Below, one piece after another: positions 11,599 through 20,196 of a DNA stretch of 35,650 bases. The translations under genes were made by a program, and so were the position numbers. The stretch's first letter is position 1. The number at the start of each line of letters is the position of its first letter. The notes beneath the pieces are model-generated. The model did not search any database and was not told the origin of the DNA. It worked only from the letters and a program-made list of their open reading frames with translations. Source of the stretch: a virus; the IMG/VR virus record IMGVR_UViG_3300030118_004050, positions 1 to 35,650 of that record. One strand, 5' to 3'.

Positions 11599-11919
11599 AT
11601 GGGTAAAAAATCAACCAACGCAGAAATTGAAGAGCGCGTAAAAGCTGTCTATGGCTTGTTTATCAAGTCATATTCTCGTTTTGAGATCTTGCAATATGCG
11701 GCAGAACAGTGGGGTGTTAGCGAAAGAACAGCAGACATCTATATGCAGCGTGCTCGCAAGTTGATTCAACAAGACTCAGAGATTGAGCGTCCAGAATGGC
11801 TTGCTGCTGCAATTGCACGGCTTGTAAAATATGAGCAGAAGGCAGGTCGAGACGAAAACCTGCAAGTTGCGATCAAGGCTTTGGAGACTCAGGCCAAGCT
11901 GCTTCGCTTTGACATCTGA
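11599..11919 (+). CDS. terS: Terminase small subunit
   Basis: The 106-residue protein has a helix-turn-helix section (about residues 8-50: RVKAVYGLFIKSYSRFEILQ, then WGVSERTADIYMQRARKLIQ) and a C-terminal helical part for oligomerisation and TerL contact. TerS binds the packaging site and loads the motor. The TGA overlaps the ATG of terL by 1 nt (TGATG), which together with position gives the assignment. Small subunits diverge strongly, so the sequence alone would be less certain. Confidence 0.82.
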   Translation: MGKKSTNAEIEERVKAVYGLFIKSYSRFEILQYAAEQWGVSERTADIYMQRARKLIQQDSEIERPEWLAAAIARLVKYEQKAGRDENLQVAIKALETQAKLLRFDI

Positions 11920-13268
11920 TGCCCTTGCTGACAGGGCTTACAGACGCTGAACCGCTCTTGGCATTTGCAACGCCACCAACGCAAGAGGGCACAGTTGAGC
12001 TGGTCGAACGCATCAAATCTGATCTGCATCCTGGGCAGCTTGCTTTCGTAGAAGATCAAACAACAGAAATTATTGGTCTGTCTGCGGGCTATGGAGCTGG
12101 CAAGACCAGAAGCCTTGTCGCGAAAGCTGTTGTCTTGTCTGCTCTAAATCAAGGTTTCATTGGTTGCGTCATGGAGCCAACAGGCCCCCTAATACGTGAC
12201 ATCTGGCAAACAGACTTTGAATCGTTTTTAGAGCAATACGACATTCCATACACCTTCAGAGCTTCGCCGTTGCCAGAATATGTTTTGCACCTACCAGGCG
12301 GTGATACAAAGATTCTGTGTAGATCGTTTGAGAACTGGTCAAGAATTATTGGCTTGAACCTTGCTTGGGTGTTGGCTGACGAAATTGACACGGTGACGCC
12401 TTCAATCGCTGAAAAGGCATTTCCCAAGATTCTTGGCCGTTTGCGTTCTGGCAATGTTCGTCAGTTCGGTGCAGCATCAACGCCTGAAGGTTTCCGCTGG
12501 ATGTGGAACACGTTCGGTACAGAGCAGGCACAGCATCGCAAAGACAGAAAGCTGATTAGGATGCGGACCGCAGATAATCCACATCTGCCTCAAGACTTCA
12601 TTGAAAGGCTGCAAGCCAACTACGATCCAAGCCTGTTGCAGGCTTACTTAGAAGGCCAATTTTGCAACCTTACAACTGGTCAGGTTTATGACCGGTTTGA
12701 CAGAGCAAAGCACGTAACAACCGATATTCCAGATGTCAGCGGCGAACCTTTGAGAATTGGCGTTGACTTCAATATCGCGAATATGTCAGCTGTTATCGGT
12801 GTTCGTCTTGTGGACAAACTTCTCCTGATCGATGAGATCAGTGGCGCACATGACACCGACGCCATGGCACAAGAAATCCGAAGGCGATTTCCCCACCAAA
12901 CGATATATATGTACCCTGACGCATCAGGCGGAAACAGAAGCACGAATGCCTCGCGGACTGACATTCAAATCTTGGAAACGTACGGGTTCAGCAATCAATC
13001 ACCGAAGGCCAACCCTCCCATACGTGATCGGGTGGCTTCTGTTCAGGCTTTGCTGGAAAACGGAAAAGGGGAGGTAAGGCTGCAAGTTGCAGCCAACTGC
13101 AAGCGCACGATTGAATGCTTAGAGCTTCAGAGCTACACCGAGGCCGGTGATCCTGATAAAGATGCGGGCTATGACCACATGAATGATGCGCTTGGTTATC
13201 TCGTCTACAGAGATTTCTCAATGCTCCATGCCCGCGCTGGTCGTGGTACAGGAATCAGGCTTTACTAA
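11919..13268 (+). CDS. terL: Terminase large subunit
   Basis: A 449-residue packaging motor. The ATPase part has Walker A GYGAGKTR (residues 57-64) and Walker B VLADE (151-155). The C-terminal RNase H-like nuclease has GVDFN (Asp283), MYPDASG (Asp334) and YDHMNDALGY (Asp419 and Asp423). It pumps DNA into the procapsid and cuts concatemers. The order TerS-TerL-portal-MuF is standard. The size is near the short end for TerL but all motifs are present. Confidence 0.95.
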   Translation: MPLLTGLTDAEPLLAFATPPTQEGTVELVERIKSDLHPGQLAFVEDQTTEIIGLSAGYGAGKTRSLVAKAVVLSALNQGFIGCVMEPTGPLIRDIWQTDFESFLEQYDIPYTFRASPLPEYVLHLPGGDTKILCRSFENWSRIIGLNLAWVLADEIDTVTPSIAEKAFPKILGRLRSGNVRQFGAASTPEGFRWMWNTFGTEQAQHRKDRKLIRMRTADNPHLPQDFIERLQANYDPSLLQAYLEGQFCNLTTGQVYDRFDRAKHVTTDIPDVSGEPLRIGVDFNIANMSAVIGVRLVDKLLLIDEISGAHDTDAMAQEIRRRFPHQTIYMYPDASGGNRSTNASRTDIQILETYGFSNQSPKANPPIRDRVASVQALLENGKGEVRLQVAANCKRTIECLELQSYTEAGDPDKDAGYDHMNDALGYLVYRDFSMLHARAGRGTGIRLY

Positions 13269-13294
13269 ACTGCAAGCACTAGGCGGGTCTGGCT

Positions 13295-14737
13295 GTGTAT
13301 TCGGGTTTCTCTGGGCGGCAACGTATTGGCAACGTCACTCAGGTGAACGATCCGAATACCTCTTGGGTAAACATGGAACCTCACTGGGGTTTGATTGAAA
13401 CGCTACTTGGCGGAACGTACAAAATTAGAAAAGGCCATCGCAAGTTTTTGCCGCAAGAACCAAGAGAACTTGACGAGGCTTACGACAACAGGTTGCAACG
13501 GTCAGTGCTTGCACCGTATTACGTCAGGTTGGAGCGCATGTTGGCAGGGATGCTGACGCGTAAGCCTGTGCGCCTTAACAACGTGTCGGACGTTATTCGT
13601 GAGCAGTTGTTTGATGTAGACCTACAGGGCAATGATCTACAAACCTGGCTTTTCGCTACTGCTCGCCAGTGCATCCGCTATGGGCATGTTGGCGTACTTG
13701 TTGATGCTCCCGCAGCTGGTGAAAATGGTCGTCCATATTGGGTAAGTTATACGCCAAGAGATATTTTAGGTTGGCGAACAGAATTAAAAGATGGCAAGCA
13801 ACAGCTAACACAACTCAGGTTGCAAGAAAAAATTATTGTCCCTGATGGTTTGTATGGTGAAAAGCAAGTTGAGCAAGTCAGAGTTCTAACCCCTGGTGCT
13901 TTTGAGATTCATCAAAAAGATCAGCAAGGTAAATTTAAAGTTGTTAATGAAGGCCGCACAAGCCTGAGTGAGATTCCTTTTAGTGTTGCCTACTCAAACC
14001 GCATGGGAGTGCTGGAGTCGATTCCACCTCTTGCAGATATTGCTGAGTTGAACTTGCAGCACTATCAAGTGCAGTCTGATCTGAGCAATCAGTTGCATAT
14101 TAGTGCTGTACCAATGCTGGCGATTTTTGGTTTTCCGCAGTCAGCAGAAGAGATCAGCGCAGGCCCAGGAGAAGCTATTGCACTGCCTGCTCCTGGTGAA
14201 GCTGACGCAAAATACATCGAACCTGCAGGCAACAGCTATGACGCACAGTTCCGCAGGCTTGAGCAAATTGCGTCACAGATAAACGAATTAGGTTTGGCTG
14301 CTGTGCTTGGTTCCAAGCTGGTTGGTGAAACTGCAGAGGCTAAGCGGATTGATCGCAGCCAAGGTGACAGCACGATGATGGTTGTGGCGCAGCAGATGCA
14401 AGACATGATCGATAACTGCTTGCGATTCCATGCTGAATACATGCAGGAGCCAAACGCTGGCAGCAGTTTGGTGAATCGTGATTTTATGGGAACAAGGCTT
14501 GAACCTTTGGAAATTCAAGCGTTGTTGCAGCTCTACACCGCTGGCACCATTACACAGGAAACATTGTTGTTGCAGTTAGAGGCTGGCGAGGTGCTTGGCG
14601 ATGACTTTGACGTTGAGAACGAACTAGAAGCTACGCAAAACGGCGGACTGATTGAGATGAACACACCTGAGCCCACACCAAAGCCAGAAGAAGAAAGCAC
14701 AATGCCAGAAGCGGAGGAAGTTGAGGATGCTGAATAA
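13295..14737 (+). CDS. Portal protein, DUF4055-like
   Basis: The 480-residue protein has the portal layout: N-terminal LLGGTYKIRKGHRKFLPQEP, a LAPYYVRLERMLAGMLTRKP segment, a central wing, a long helix region (LQHYQVQSDLSNQLH, residues about 245-265) and an acidic C-terminal tail (PEEESTMPEAEEVEDAE). It matches what I know of DUF4055 portals, which form the dodecameric DNA gate. The start is GTG 13295; a later ATG at 13373 would remove an ordinary N-terminus. Next to TerL, overlapping the following ATG by 1 nt (TAATG). Confidence 0.88.
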   Translation: MYSGFSGRQRIGNVTQVNDPNTSWVNMEPHWGLIETLLGGTYKIRKGHRKFLPQEPRELDEAYDNRLQRSVLAPYYVRLERMLAGMLTRKPVRLNNVSDVIREQLFDVDLQGNDLQTWLFATARQCIRYGHVGVLVDAPAAGENGRPYWVSYTPRDILGWRTELKDGKQQLTQLRLQEKIIVPDGLYGEKQVEQVRVLTPGAFEIHQKDQQGKFKVVNEGRTSLSEIPFSVAYSNRMGVLESIPPLADIAELNLQHYQVQSDLSNQLHISAVPMLAIFGFPQSAEEISAGPGEAIALPAPGEADAKYIEPAGNSYDAQFRRLEQIASQINELGLAAVLGSKLVGETAEAKRIDRSQGDSTMMVVAQQMQDMIDNCLRFHAEYMQEPNAGSSLVNRDFMGTRLEPLEIQALLQLYTAGTITQETLLLQLEAGEVLGDDFDVENELEATQNGGLIEMNTPEPTPKPEEESTMPEAEEVEDAE

Positions 14738-15015
14738 TGAGTTGGCTTGACAAGCTCCAAAAACCAAGGCCACCACGCAAGCAAGTTTTGTATTTTGCTC
14801 AAGATAAGTTAATAAATCAGTATTTTGCGGTTGTCAGGTTTACTTGGTTTTGTGATGGCAAACTTTGCGGAGTTACCGAAACAGCATTTCACAACTACGA
14901 TGCAGACGTTATAGAGCAGTTAACCGTTGTTGTTAGTGATGCGTTGCGCGATGGTGCAGACGTATCAACTTTGTGTATTGCACCGGCTGACGAACTAGGT
15001 TTTGAGCCAACATGA
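14737..15015 (+). CDS. Small protein of unknown function between portal and MuF
   Basis: The 92-residue protein starts MSWLDKLQKPRPPRKQVLYF. It has a basic Pro-rich N-terminus, strands (FAVVRFTWFCDGKLCGV) and a helix (ADVIEQLTVVVSDALRDGA). It overlaps both neighbours (1 nt with portal, 4 nt with MuF). Head-gene location suggests a morphogenesis accessory; no family recognised. Confidence 0.75.
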   Translation: MSWLDKLQKPRPPRKQVLYFAQDKLINQYFAVVRFTWFCDGKLCGVTETAFHNYDADVIEQLTVVVSDALRDGADVSTLCIAPADELGFEPT

Positions 15016-16208
15016 GTACACCAGCTGCGCTATATCAAAATGCGGTTGATTTAAACCGTTTTAGTAATAGCGTTGCGAAGCGCATTGCCGTCACTTACAA
15101 CGATGTAATTCTGCAAGCTGTTGATCAGCTGCGTGGCATTGATGAACTGTCAGCACCAGCTAAGGCAGCAAGGCTGCGTGCAATTCTCGCTCAACTCAAA
15201 GAATCGCTAGAAGGATGGGCTGGAGCCAGTACTGCACTTGCTGTTGAGGAGTTGCAGGGTTTAGCTGTTCTGCAGTCTGAGTTTGTTGAGGAGCAGCTGC
15301 GTAAGGCGTTACCGATTGAGCTGCGTGATCAGATTCGCAGCATTCAAATCAGTCCGCAGTTTGCTCAGTCTGTTGCGACGGTTGACCCAACAGCAATCAA
15401 TGTTGTTTCGTTAAGCGATGACTTGCAGGCTGCTGTGACTGGAGCGCCTGCAACGTTTCAGTTGACCGCAACGCAAGGAACAGCGATAACGCTGCCTAAC
15501 GGGAAAGTGTTGAACAAGTCATTTCGCGGTCTTGCTGAATCACAGGCTGATCTTTTTGCCAAGACTGTGAGAAATGGTTTGTTGACTGGTGAATCAACAG
15601 ATAAAATTGCGCGACGATTGAAAGGACGATTGCAGTTTGGAGATTTTGGCCCTTTGTCTGTTCGTCAATTAGCTCAAGCTGGCGGAGAGCTTACCTCGGT
15701 TGCAAACCATCAGGTGATGGCGTTGGTGCGTACAAGCGTGAATCAAGTTGCAAACTCTTCCAGCCAGCAAACCTATGAAGCAAACCAAAGCGTTACCAGC
15801 CGGTATCGATATATAGCAACTTTAGACAGTAGAACATCACCTATCTGTCGCGCTCTTGATGGTCAAGAGTTTGATTATGGGAAAGGTCCAGTGCCGCCTC
15901 AACATTTTAATTGCAGGTCTACAACTGTTCCTTTGATTGATTATGAAGGCTTAGGCATCACGCCACCTAAGCCTGGCAAACGTCGTAGCAAAGATGGTTT
16001 AGTACCCGCAGATCAAAGCTACGGCCAATGGCTTGACAATCAAAGCAAGGAAACGAAAGCAGAGGTGCTTGGTCCTGAGAAGGTTCCGTACTTCAATCGT
16101 TTAGCTAGAAAGTACGGCCCAACAGACGCAATCCGCAAATTTGTTAGTCAGGACGGATCAGAGCTAACCTTGGAGCAGCTTCGTGACCGTTATGACTCTC
16201 CCAGCTAA
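15012..16208 (+). CDS. MuF-like minor head protein
   Basis: A 398-residue protein. The N-terminal two thirds are helical. Around residues 245-300 lies the MuF domain with HQVMALVRTSVNQVANSSSQ, the RYIATLDSRTSPICRALDGQ motif and VPPQHFNCRSTTVPLI, where the conserved Cys and His residues sit. MuF-family proteins sit at the portal, are needed early in capsid assembly and may be ejected with DNA. The gene follows portal as usual, and its end overlaps a small basic gene by 17 nt. Confidence 0.88.
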   Translation: MSTPAALYQNAVDLNRFSNSVAKRIAVTYNDVILQAVDQLRGIDELSAPAKAARLRAILAQLKESLEGWAGASTALAVEELQGLAVLQSEFVEEQLRKALPIELRDQIRSIQISPQFAQSVATVDPTAINVVSLSDDLQAAVTGAPATFQLTATQGTAITLPNGKVLNKSFRGLAESQADLFAKTVRNGLLTGESTDKIARRLKGRLQFGDFGPLSVRQLAQAGGELTSVANHQVMALVRTSVNQVANSSSQQTYEANQSVTSRYRYIATLDSRTSPICRALDGQEFDYGKGPVPPQHFNCRSTTVPLIDYEGLGITPPKPGKRRSKDGLVPADQSYGQWLDNQSKETKAEVLGPEKVPYFNRLARKYGPTDAIRKFVSQDGSELTLEQLRDRYDSPS

Positions 16209-16317
16209 ATACAAGTTCAAGGTGCAACAGGAAGAGGCTGCACCGTCTTGTCCTCCGCGTAAGCCTGCTGCTAAAAGCAAAGCTGCTAAAACGGAAGCAT
16301 CTAAGGGAGACGCCTGA
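16192..16317 (+). CDS. Small Lys/Ala-rich protein
   Basis: A 41-residue protein, MTLPAKYKFKVQQEEAAPSC, then PPRKPAAKSK and AAKTEASKGDA, resembling a histone-like Ala/Lys/Pro tail. It overlaps the MuF gene by 17 nt and the next ATG by 1 nt (TGATG). Too short for ordinary gene finding, but the coupling at both ends supports it. First of five basic proteins in a row. Confidence 0.6.
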   Translation: MTLPAKYKFKVQQEEAAPSCPPRKPAAKSKAAKTEASKGDA

Positions 16318-16391
16318 TGCCTCGTTACACCGGACCTAAAAAGCCTCAGTCGTCTATGGGCAAGAAAAAGCCCAAGAAAAAGAAGAAGTAA
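16317..16391 (+). CDS. Tiny 24-residue lysine-rich peptide
   Basis: ATG 16317 encodes MPRYTGPKKPQSSMGKKKPK followed by KKKK, then TAA. The start shares one base with the preceding stop and its stop shares one base with the next start (TAATG), which argues for translation. About half the residues are Lys. Possibly a DNA-condensing or assembly peptide. Confidence 0.5.
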   Translation: MPRYTGPKKPQSSMGKKKPKKKKK

Positions 16392-16633
16392 TGGCACGCA
16401 AGCAGAGACGAACCCCAAAGGACAAGGCCACTGGTCTGCCTAAGAAGTACCTGTCAGGTGCTAAAAATCGTTCTGCCAAAGCGCGTGAAATCAAGCGAAC
16501 TGCTGACGCTTACAAGCGCGGTGAGTTCATTGACATTAAATCCGTCTCTGCATCCAGGACTAAACAAGGTGGCACCAAAAAGAAAACCACTAAGCGAGGC
16601 AACAAAAGCCGCGCTCAAAAAAAAGGCAGATAA
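16391..16633 (+). CDS. Basic protein of the head region
   Basis: An 80-residue protein (MARKQRRTPKDKATGLPKKY...) with about 40% Lys or Arg, an AKAREIKRTADAYKRGEF helix and a long basic tail. No catalytic motif. Position between MuF and scaffold suggests an internal head protein or DNA-binding morphogenesis factor. The 3' part overlaps the next gene by 65 nt. Confidence 0.65.
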   Translation: MARKQRRTPKDKATGLPKKYLSGAKNRSAKAREIKRTADAYKRGEFIDIKSVSASRTKQGGTKKKTTKRGNKSRAQKKGR

Positions 16634-16823
16634 ATCGCGCTTCACCTATGGGCAGCTGGCTGCTGTCTATAGGCGCGGTCAAGGTGCTTACTTGTCGAGT
16701 GGCTCGCGCAATGTGCCAATGGCTGCTTGGGCTATGGGCAGAGTTAACAGCTTTGTGTCAGGCAAAGGTGGAGCCAGAACTGCTGACGCTGATCTGTTGA
16801 AGAAAAAACGCAAGAAAAAGTAA
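16569..16823 (+). CDS. Small basic protein, DUF5872-like
   Basis: The 84-residue protein from GTG 16569 reads MAPKRKPLSEATKAALKKKA, then DKSRFTYGQLAAVYRRGQGA and SSGSRNVPMAAWAMGRVNSF. It ends in a Lys-rich tail. AGGA at 16556-16559 lies 9 nt upstream, so an independent start is well supported and no frameshift from the previous gene is needed. The middle resembles small conserved phage proteins of unknown function that I associate with DUF5872. A head-region role is likely. Confidence 0.72.
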   Translation: MAPKRKPLSEATKAALKKKADKSRFTYGQLAAVYRRGQGAYLSSGSRNVPMAAWAMGRVNSFVSGKGGARTADADLLKKKRKKK

Positions 16824-17107
16824 TGGCCCAAATCAAACGCGGAGGCCACACGTTTCAAGGCTTTGACAAGCCAATTCGTACGCCGAACCATTCAAGCGGC
16901 AAAAGCCACGCTGTTGTCGTCAAAGTTGGCGATAAACCGAAGCTCATTCGGTTTGGTCAACAGGGCGCTAAGACAAAACCCCCGCGCAAGGGTGAGAGTG
17001 ATTCGGACAAGGCTAAACGTGCGTCATTTAAAGCACGTCATGCAAAAAACATCGCGAAGGGCAAAACATCTGCCGCATATTGGGCAGACAAAGTAAAATG
17101 GTCTTGA
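16823..17107 (+). CDS. Basic protein of unknown function, head region
   Basis: A 94-residue protein (MAQIKRGGHTFQGFDKPIRT...) with KLIRFGQQGAK and a C-terminal SFKARHAKNIAKGKTSAAYW, a pattern I recall in many tailed phages without known function. It overlaps the previous stop by 1 nt. A short TAGCC-GGCTA hairpin lies in the 21-nt gap before the scaffold gene. Confidence 0.72.
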   Translation: MAQIKRGGHTFQGFDKPIRTPNHSSGKSHAVVVKVGDKPKLIRFGQQGAKTKPPRKGESDSDKAKRASFKARHAKNIAKGKTSAAYWADKVKWS

Positions 17108-17128
17108 AACCTAGCCTGTGGCTAATTC

Positions 17129-17806
17129 ATGTCCGAAGAACAAAATGCTCCTGTGGAGCAATCACTTGAGCCCAACAAAGACAAATTAGAACTTGAAGCA
17201 ATGAGGCGGAAAAATGCCGAATTGTTGGATGAGTACAAAAAAGCAGTAGCTAAGGCAAAAGCTGTTCCCGATGGCGTTGACATTCAGGAGCTACTGGACT
17301 TCAAAGCTAAGGCGGAGCAAGCAGACCTGGAAAAACAGGGCAAGTACACCGAAGCACGACAAGCTTTGGAGCAGCAATTCCGTGAGGCGACATCGGAAAA
17401 GGACAAGCGCATTGAAGAGCTAGAAGCTCGTGTACGTGAACTTGAGTTAATTGCGCCTGCAAATACTGCGTTAGCTGATGTGGTGCATGATCCAAGCATT
17501 GTTTTCAAAGCTGATTTGCTGAAACCAGATCAGATTGAACGCGAGGCTGATGGCACTGTTGTTGTTGTCAACGGCTATGAGCGCAAGCCGATTGCTGAAT
17601 GGGCTAAGTCATTGCCGAGTTACATGCAAAAAGCACCAAAACCGCAGGGCAGTGGCGCACCTTCTGGCCGCAGCTACTCAGGAGACATTCCTGCAGGCAC
17701 GAAAAACCCGTTTGCCAAAGAAACTTTCAACCTGACTGAGCAATCCCGACTGTTTAGAACAGATCGCGACATGTATGAGAGGTTGAAAACTGCCGCGAAC
17801 CGTTAG
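17129..17806 (+). CDS. Capsid scaffolding protein
   Basis: The 225-residue protein is mainly acidic coiled coil (residues 15-115, with EEQNAPVEQSLEPNKDKLEL and KDKRIEELEARVRELEL). A Gly/Ser/Pro-rich linker and a C-terminal LTEQSRLFRTDRDMYERLK helix follow. Position right before the capsid gene, high charge and coiled coil are typical of scaffolds. No protease domain is visible, so scaffold exit or cleavage is unknown. Confidence 0.82.
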   Translation: MSEEQNAPVEQSLEPNKDKLELEAMRRKNAELLDEYKKAVAKAKAVPDGVDIQELLDFKAKAEQADLEKQGKYTEARQALEQQFREATSEKDKRIEELEARVRELELIAPANTALADVVHDPSIVFKADLLKPDQIEREADGTVVVVNGYERKPIAEWAKSLPSYMQKAPKPQGSGAPSGRSYSGDIPAGTKNPFAKETFNLTEQSRLFRTDRDMYERLKTAANR

Positions 17807-17884
17807 TATGCGGGATAAGGCAAAGCTGTGCTGCGCTTTTTAGGGCTGTGCCCACACCGTAAACATCTTTTTTGAGGATCTGTC

Positions 17885-18907
17885 ATGGCGACTCTTCGCT
17901 CTGACATCATCATCCCAGAGGTATTTACGCCTTACGTCATTGAGCAAACCACTCAGCGTGATGCCTTTTTGGCTTCCGGTGTGGTGCAACCTATGGCTGA
18001 GCTGAATGCTTCGGAGGATGGTGGTGATTTTGTTCAAGTGCCTTTCTACAAGGCCAACCTGTCAGGCGATTTTGAGCGTCTGACGGATAGCTCTTCACTG
18101 ACTCCTGGCAAGATCACAGCAGACAAGCAAGTTGCTGCTGTCCTGCATCGTGGTCGTGCTTTTGAAAGCAGAGATCTCGCAGCTTTGGCTGCAGGTTCTG
18201 ACCCCATGGCTGCTATCGGCAACAAGATTGCTGATTACATTGCTAACCAGCGTCAAAAGGATCTTTTGTCCTGTTTGGCTGGTGTGTTTGGCGCAGTCGA
18301 TGACAACGCCTCTGCTGCATTCCTTGGTTTGACTGTTGATGGTGCAAGTGGCGATACGCCAACTGTGCTTGGGCCACGTCAAATCGTGGAAGCCAAATCC
18401 ATCTTGGGTGATCAAGGCGAAAAGCTGACCGCCATCGCTATGCACCCAAAGGTTTATTACGACCTGATGGAGCGTCGTGCGATCGATATGATCTACGACA
18501 ACACTGGCGCGCCTGACACTGCGGCTGATTCTGGTTCTACCGCTCCTGCCTTTGGCAGTGTGCAGGTTCCAACCTTCATGGGTCTGCGTGTAATCGTGTC
18601 TGCTGATGTGCAGACCACTGGTTCAGGTTCTTCCACCGAATACGCAACTTACCTGTTTACTCAGGGAGCTGTTGGTTCTGGTGAGCAGCTTGGTTTACAG
18701 ACTGAGACTGATCGCGACATTCTTGCCAAGAGCGATGCAATGAGCATCGATTTGCATTATGTCTATCACCCGATCGGCTCTAAGTTCTCCACCTCCGTTT
18801 CTAACCCAACTCGGGCACAACTAGAAACAGTGGGCAACTGGACCAAGGTTTACGAGACGAACAACATCGGAATTGTTCGGATTACCACCACCAGCAACCT
18901 TGACTGA
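17885..18907 (+). CDS. Major capsid protein
   Basis: The 340-residue protein starts MATLRSDIIIPEVFTPYVIE and resembles the gp13-like/coat family with an HK97-type fold. The E-loop region is rich in DGGDFVQVPFYKANLSGDF, with an ANQRQKDLLSCLAGVFGAV helix, a KLTAIAMHPKVYYDLMERRA spine segment and a C-terminal strand (GIVRIT). A GAGGA site lies upstream of ATG 17885 in a 78-nt leader, one of the best ribosome sites here. The scaffold before it and decoration protein after it support the call. Confidence 0.88.
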   Translation: MATLRSDIIIPEVFTPYVIEQTTQRDAFLASGVVQPMAELNASEDGGDFVQVPFYKANLSGDFERLTDSSSLTPGKITADKQVAAVLHRGRAFESRDLAALAAGSDPMAAIGNKIADYIANQRQKDLLSCLAGVFGAVDDNASAAFLGLTVDGASGDTPTVLGPRQIVEAKSILGDQGEKLTAIAMHPKVYYDLMERRAIDMIYDNTGAPDTAADSGSTAPAFGSVQVPTFMGLRVIVSADVQTTGSGSSTEYATYLFTQGAVGSGEQLGLQTETDRDILAKSDAMSIDLHYVYHPIGSKFSTSVSNPTRAQLETVGNWTKVYETNNIGIVRITTTSNLD

Positions 18908-18922
18908 CGGAGGTAACTAATT

Positions 18923-19288
18923 ATGTCATCCATTTTTGAGGCAACAGCAGGCAACTTTGTAGGCCCTGCAACTGGCGGCACTGTCACTCAGGCCACCAGC
19001 AAGGCTACTGCCGTGACTCTTAATGCTGAGTCCGGTCAGATCACCCTCGACGATGCTGCACTTGCAGCAGCCGCTGAGGTTTCTTTCACTGTCAACAATG
19101 ACAAGATCGCCGCCACTGATGTGGTGGTGTGCAACCACGGTTCTGGTGGAACCGCTGGCTCTTACCTTGTGCAGGCAAACAGCATTGCTGCTGGATCTTT
19201 CAAGATCACTGTGGCTAACCTGTCCACCGGCTCACTTGGTGAGGCAATCGTTGTGAACTTCGTGGCTCTGAAGGGCGCTAGCTCCTGA
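18923..19288 (+). CDS. Capsid decoration-like protein
   Basis: The 121-residue protein (MSSIFEATAGNFVGPATGGT...) is an Ala/Thr/Ser/Val-rich beta protein with TLNAESGQITLDDAALAAAA and VVVCNHGSGGTAGSYLVQAN. It is preceded by GGAGGTAA, a very strong ribosome site, 16 nt after the capsid stop. Small beta proteins here usually cement the capsid. I recall similar repeats in phage head and spike proteins. Role inferred from position and expression signal. Confidence 0.75.
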   Translation: MSSIFEATAGNFVGPATGGTVTQATSKATAVTLNAESGQITLDDAALAAAAEVSFTVNNDKIAATDVVVCNHGSGGTAGSYLVQANSIAAGSFKITVANLSTGSLGEAIVVNFVALKGASS

Positions 19289-19458
19289 TGGGTTTATTCG
19301 CATTTAGGCGGATGAAGGAACGTGAGGCTGCTGCGCAAGCGGCAGTCTCTAGTTCTGAAAACCCTGCCCAGAAAACTTCTACTGTGACGCCTGATGGCAG
19401 TAACAATCGACGCAACAGCGGGAGGCGCAAACGCCAACAGCTACATAACGCTGGCTGA
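19288..19458 (+). CDS. Small basic protein after the decoration gene
   Basis: A 56-residue protein, MGLFAFRRMKEREAAAQAAV, then a polar Ser/Thr section and a basic tail (RRNSGRRKRQQLHNAG). The start overlaps the previous stop (TGATG), and the end overlaps the next gene by 65 nt in another frame. I recall small MGLFAF-starting proteins in phage head modules. Function unknown. Confidence 0.62.
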   Translation: MGLFAFRRMKEREAAAQAAVSSSENPAQKTSTVTPDGSNNRRNSGRRKRQQLHNAG

Positions 19459-19954
19459 AGCTGACACTTTTGTGGAGGCGATGATCAGTAGTTCTGATGT
19501 ATCAAACTGGACTACTGGCAACGATGACACGCGCAATCGTGCTTTGACTGCTGCGGCAGAAAGGCTTGATCGAGAAAGATTTTTAGGCGCTCGCGCAACA
19601 GATACGCAAGCAAGGCAATGGCCGCGTACTGGTGTAAGAAAGCCTGACACGTACGTCAATACTTACGCGACTGGCTTTCCGTTTCGGATTTCTGAGGATT
19701 ATTTTACTGATACCGAAATCCCTGATCAAGTCAAACGTGCTCAGATCGAGTTAGCTGTTTATTTAAAAAATAACGTTGACGGCATAAGCCTTGGTGGCTT
19801 GGAAGATTTCAAGAGCGTCAAGATCGGCAACATAGAAGTAACGCCTGACAAGTCTGGAGCGATTGGAGCTGATCGCGTGCCGCCAATGTTTGAAAGGTAC
19901 TTGACAGGTCTTAGAATTAGTGGACCAGGCAACATCGCAATCAAACGGAGCTGA
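19394..19954 (+). CDS. Head-tail adaptor, DnaT-like ssDNA-binding-domain type
   Basis: The 186-residue protein (MAVTIDATAGGANANSYITL...) has the head-completion layout: an N-terminal NSYITLAEADTFVEAMI, helices with RNRALTAAAERLDRERFLG, QWPRTGV, and a late IPDQVKRAQIELAVYL helix. Databases call this family a putative DnaT-like protein, but in phages it is a connector under the portal. Location after capsid genes agrees. Confidence 0.8.
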   Translation: MAVTIDATAGGANANSYITLAEADTFVEAMISSSDVSNWTTGNDDTRNRALTAAAERLDRERFLGARATDTQARQWPRTGVRKPDTYVNTYATGFPFRISEDYFTDTEIPDQVKRAQIELAVYLKNNVDGISLGGLEDFKSVKIGNIEVTPDKSGAIGADRVPPMFERYLTGLRISGPGNIAIKRS

Positions 19955-19956
19955 TC

Positions 19957-20196
19957 ATGCAAGCCATTGCACGCTACGAGCATCTAAACCCGCACTTCAT
20001 CAGCGATACGGCCACGCACACTGGCCGGTTCTGGAAGATCGTGTCACTTGAAGACTCGGAGTTTCACACGCTCGTAGGAGAAAATTTCACTGGTAACGCT
20101 TTGACCACTGTGGTGTTCAAAGCCAGCTGTGAGATTCAAGGCGTTTTCACCAGTATCAAGCTGAATGGTGGCGCTGTCGTTGCTTATCGAATCTGA
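19957..20196 (+). CDS. Small structural-region protein
   Basis: The 79-residue protein has a GRFWKIVSLEDSEFHTLVGE section, GNALTTVVFKASCEIQGVFT and a C-terminal GGAVVAYRI, a beta-rich pattern common in small tailed-phage structural genes of unknown role. The start is 2 nt after the adaptor stop; the stop overlaps the next ATG (TGATG). Probably a head, neck or spike accessory. Confidence 0.7.
   Translation: MQAIARYEHLNPHFISDTATHTGRFWKIVSLEDSEFHTLVGENFTGNALTTVVFKASCEIQGVFTSIKLNGGAVVAYRI

Noticed and set aside
16616-16633. Run of eight A at the end of the 16391 gene as a frameshift site joining it to the next frame
   Set aside because: The downstream gene has its own GTG start at 16569 with AGGA 9 nt upstream, so an independent start explains it better.
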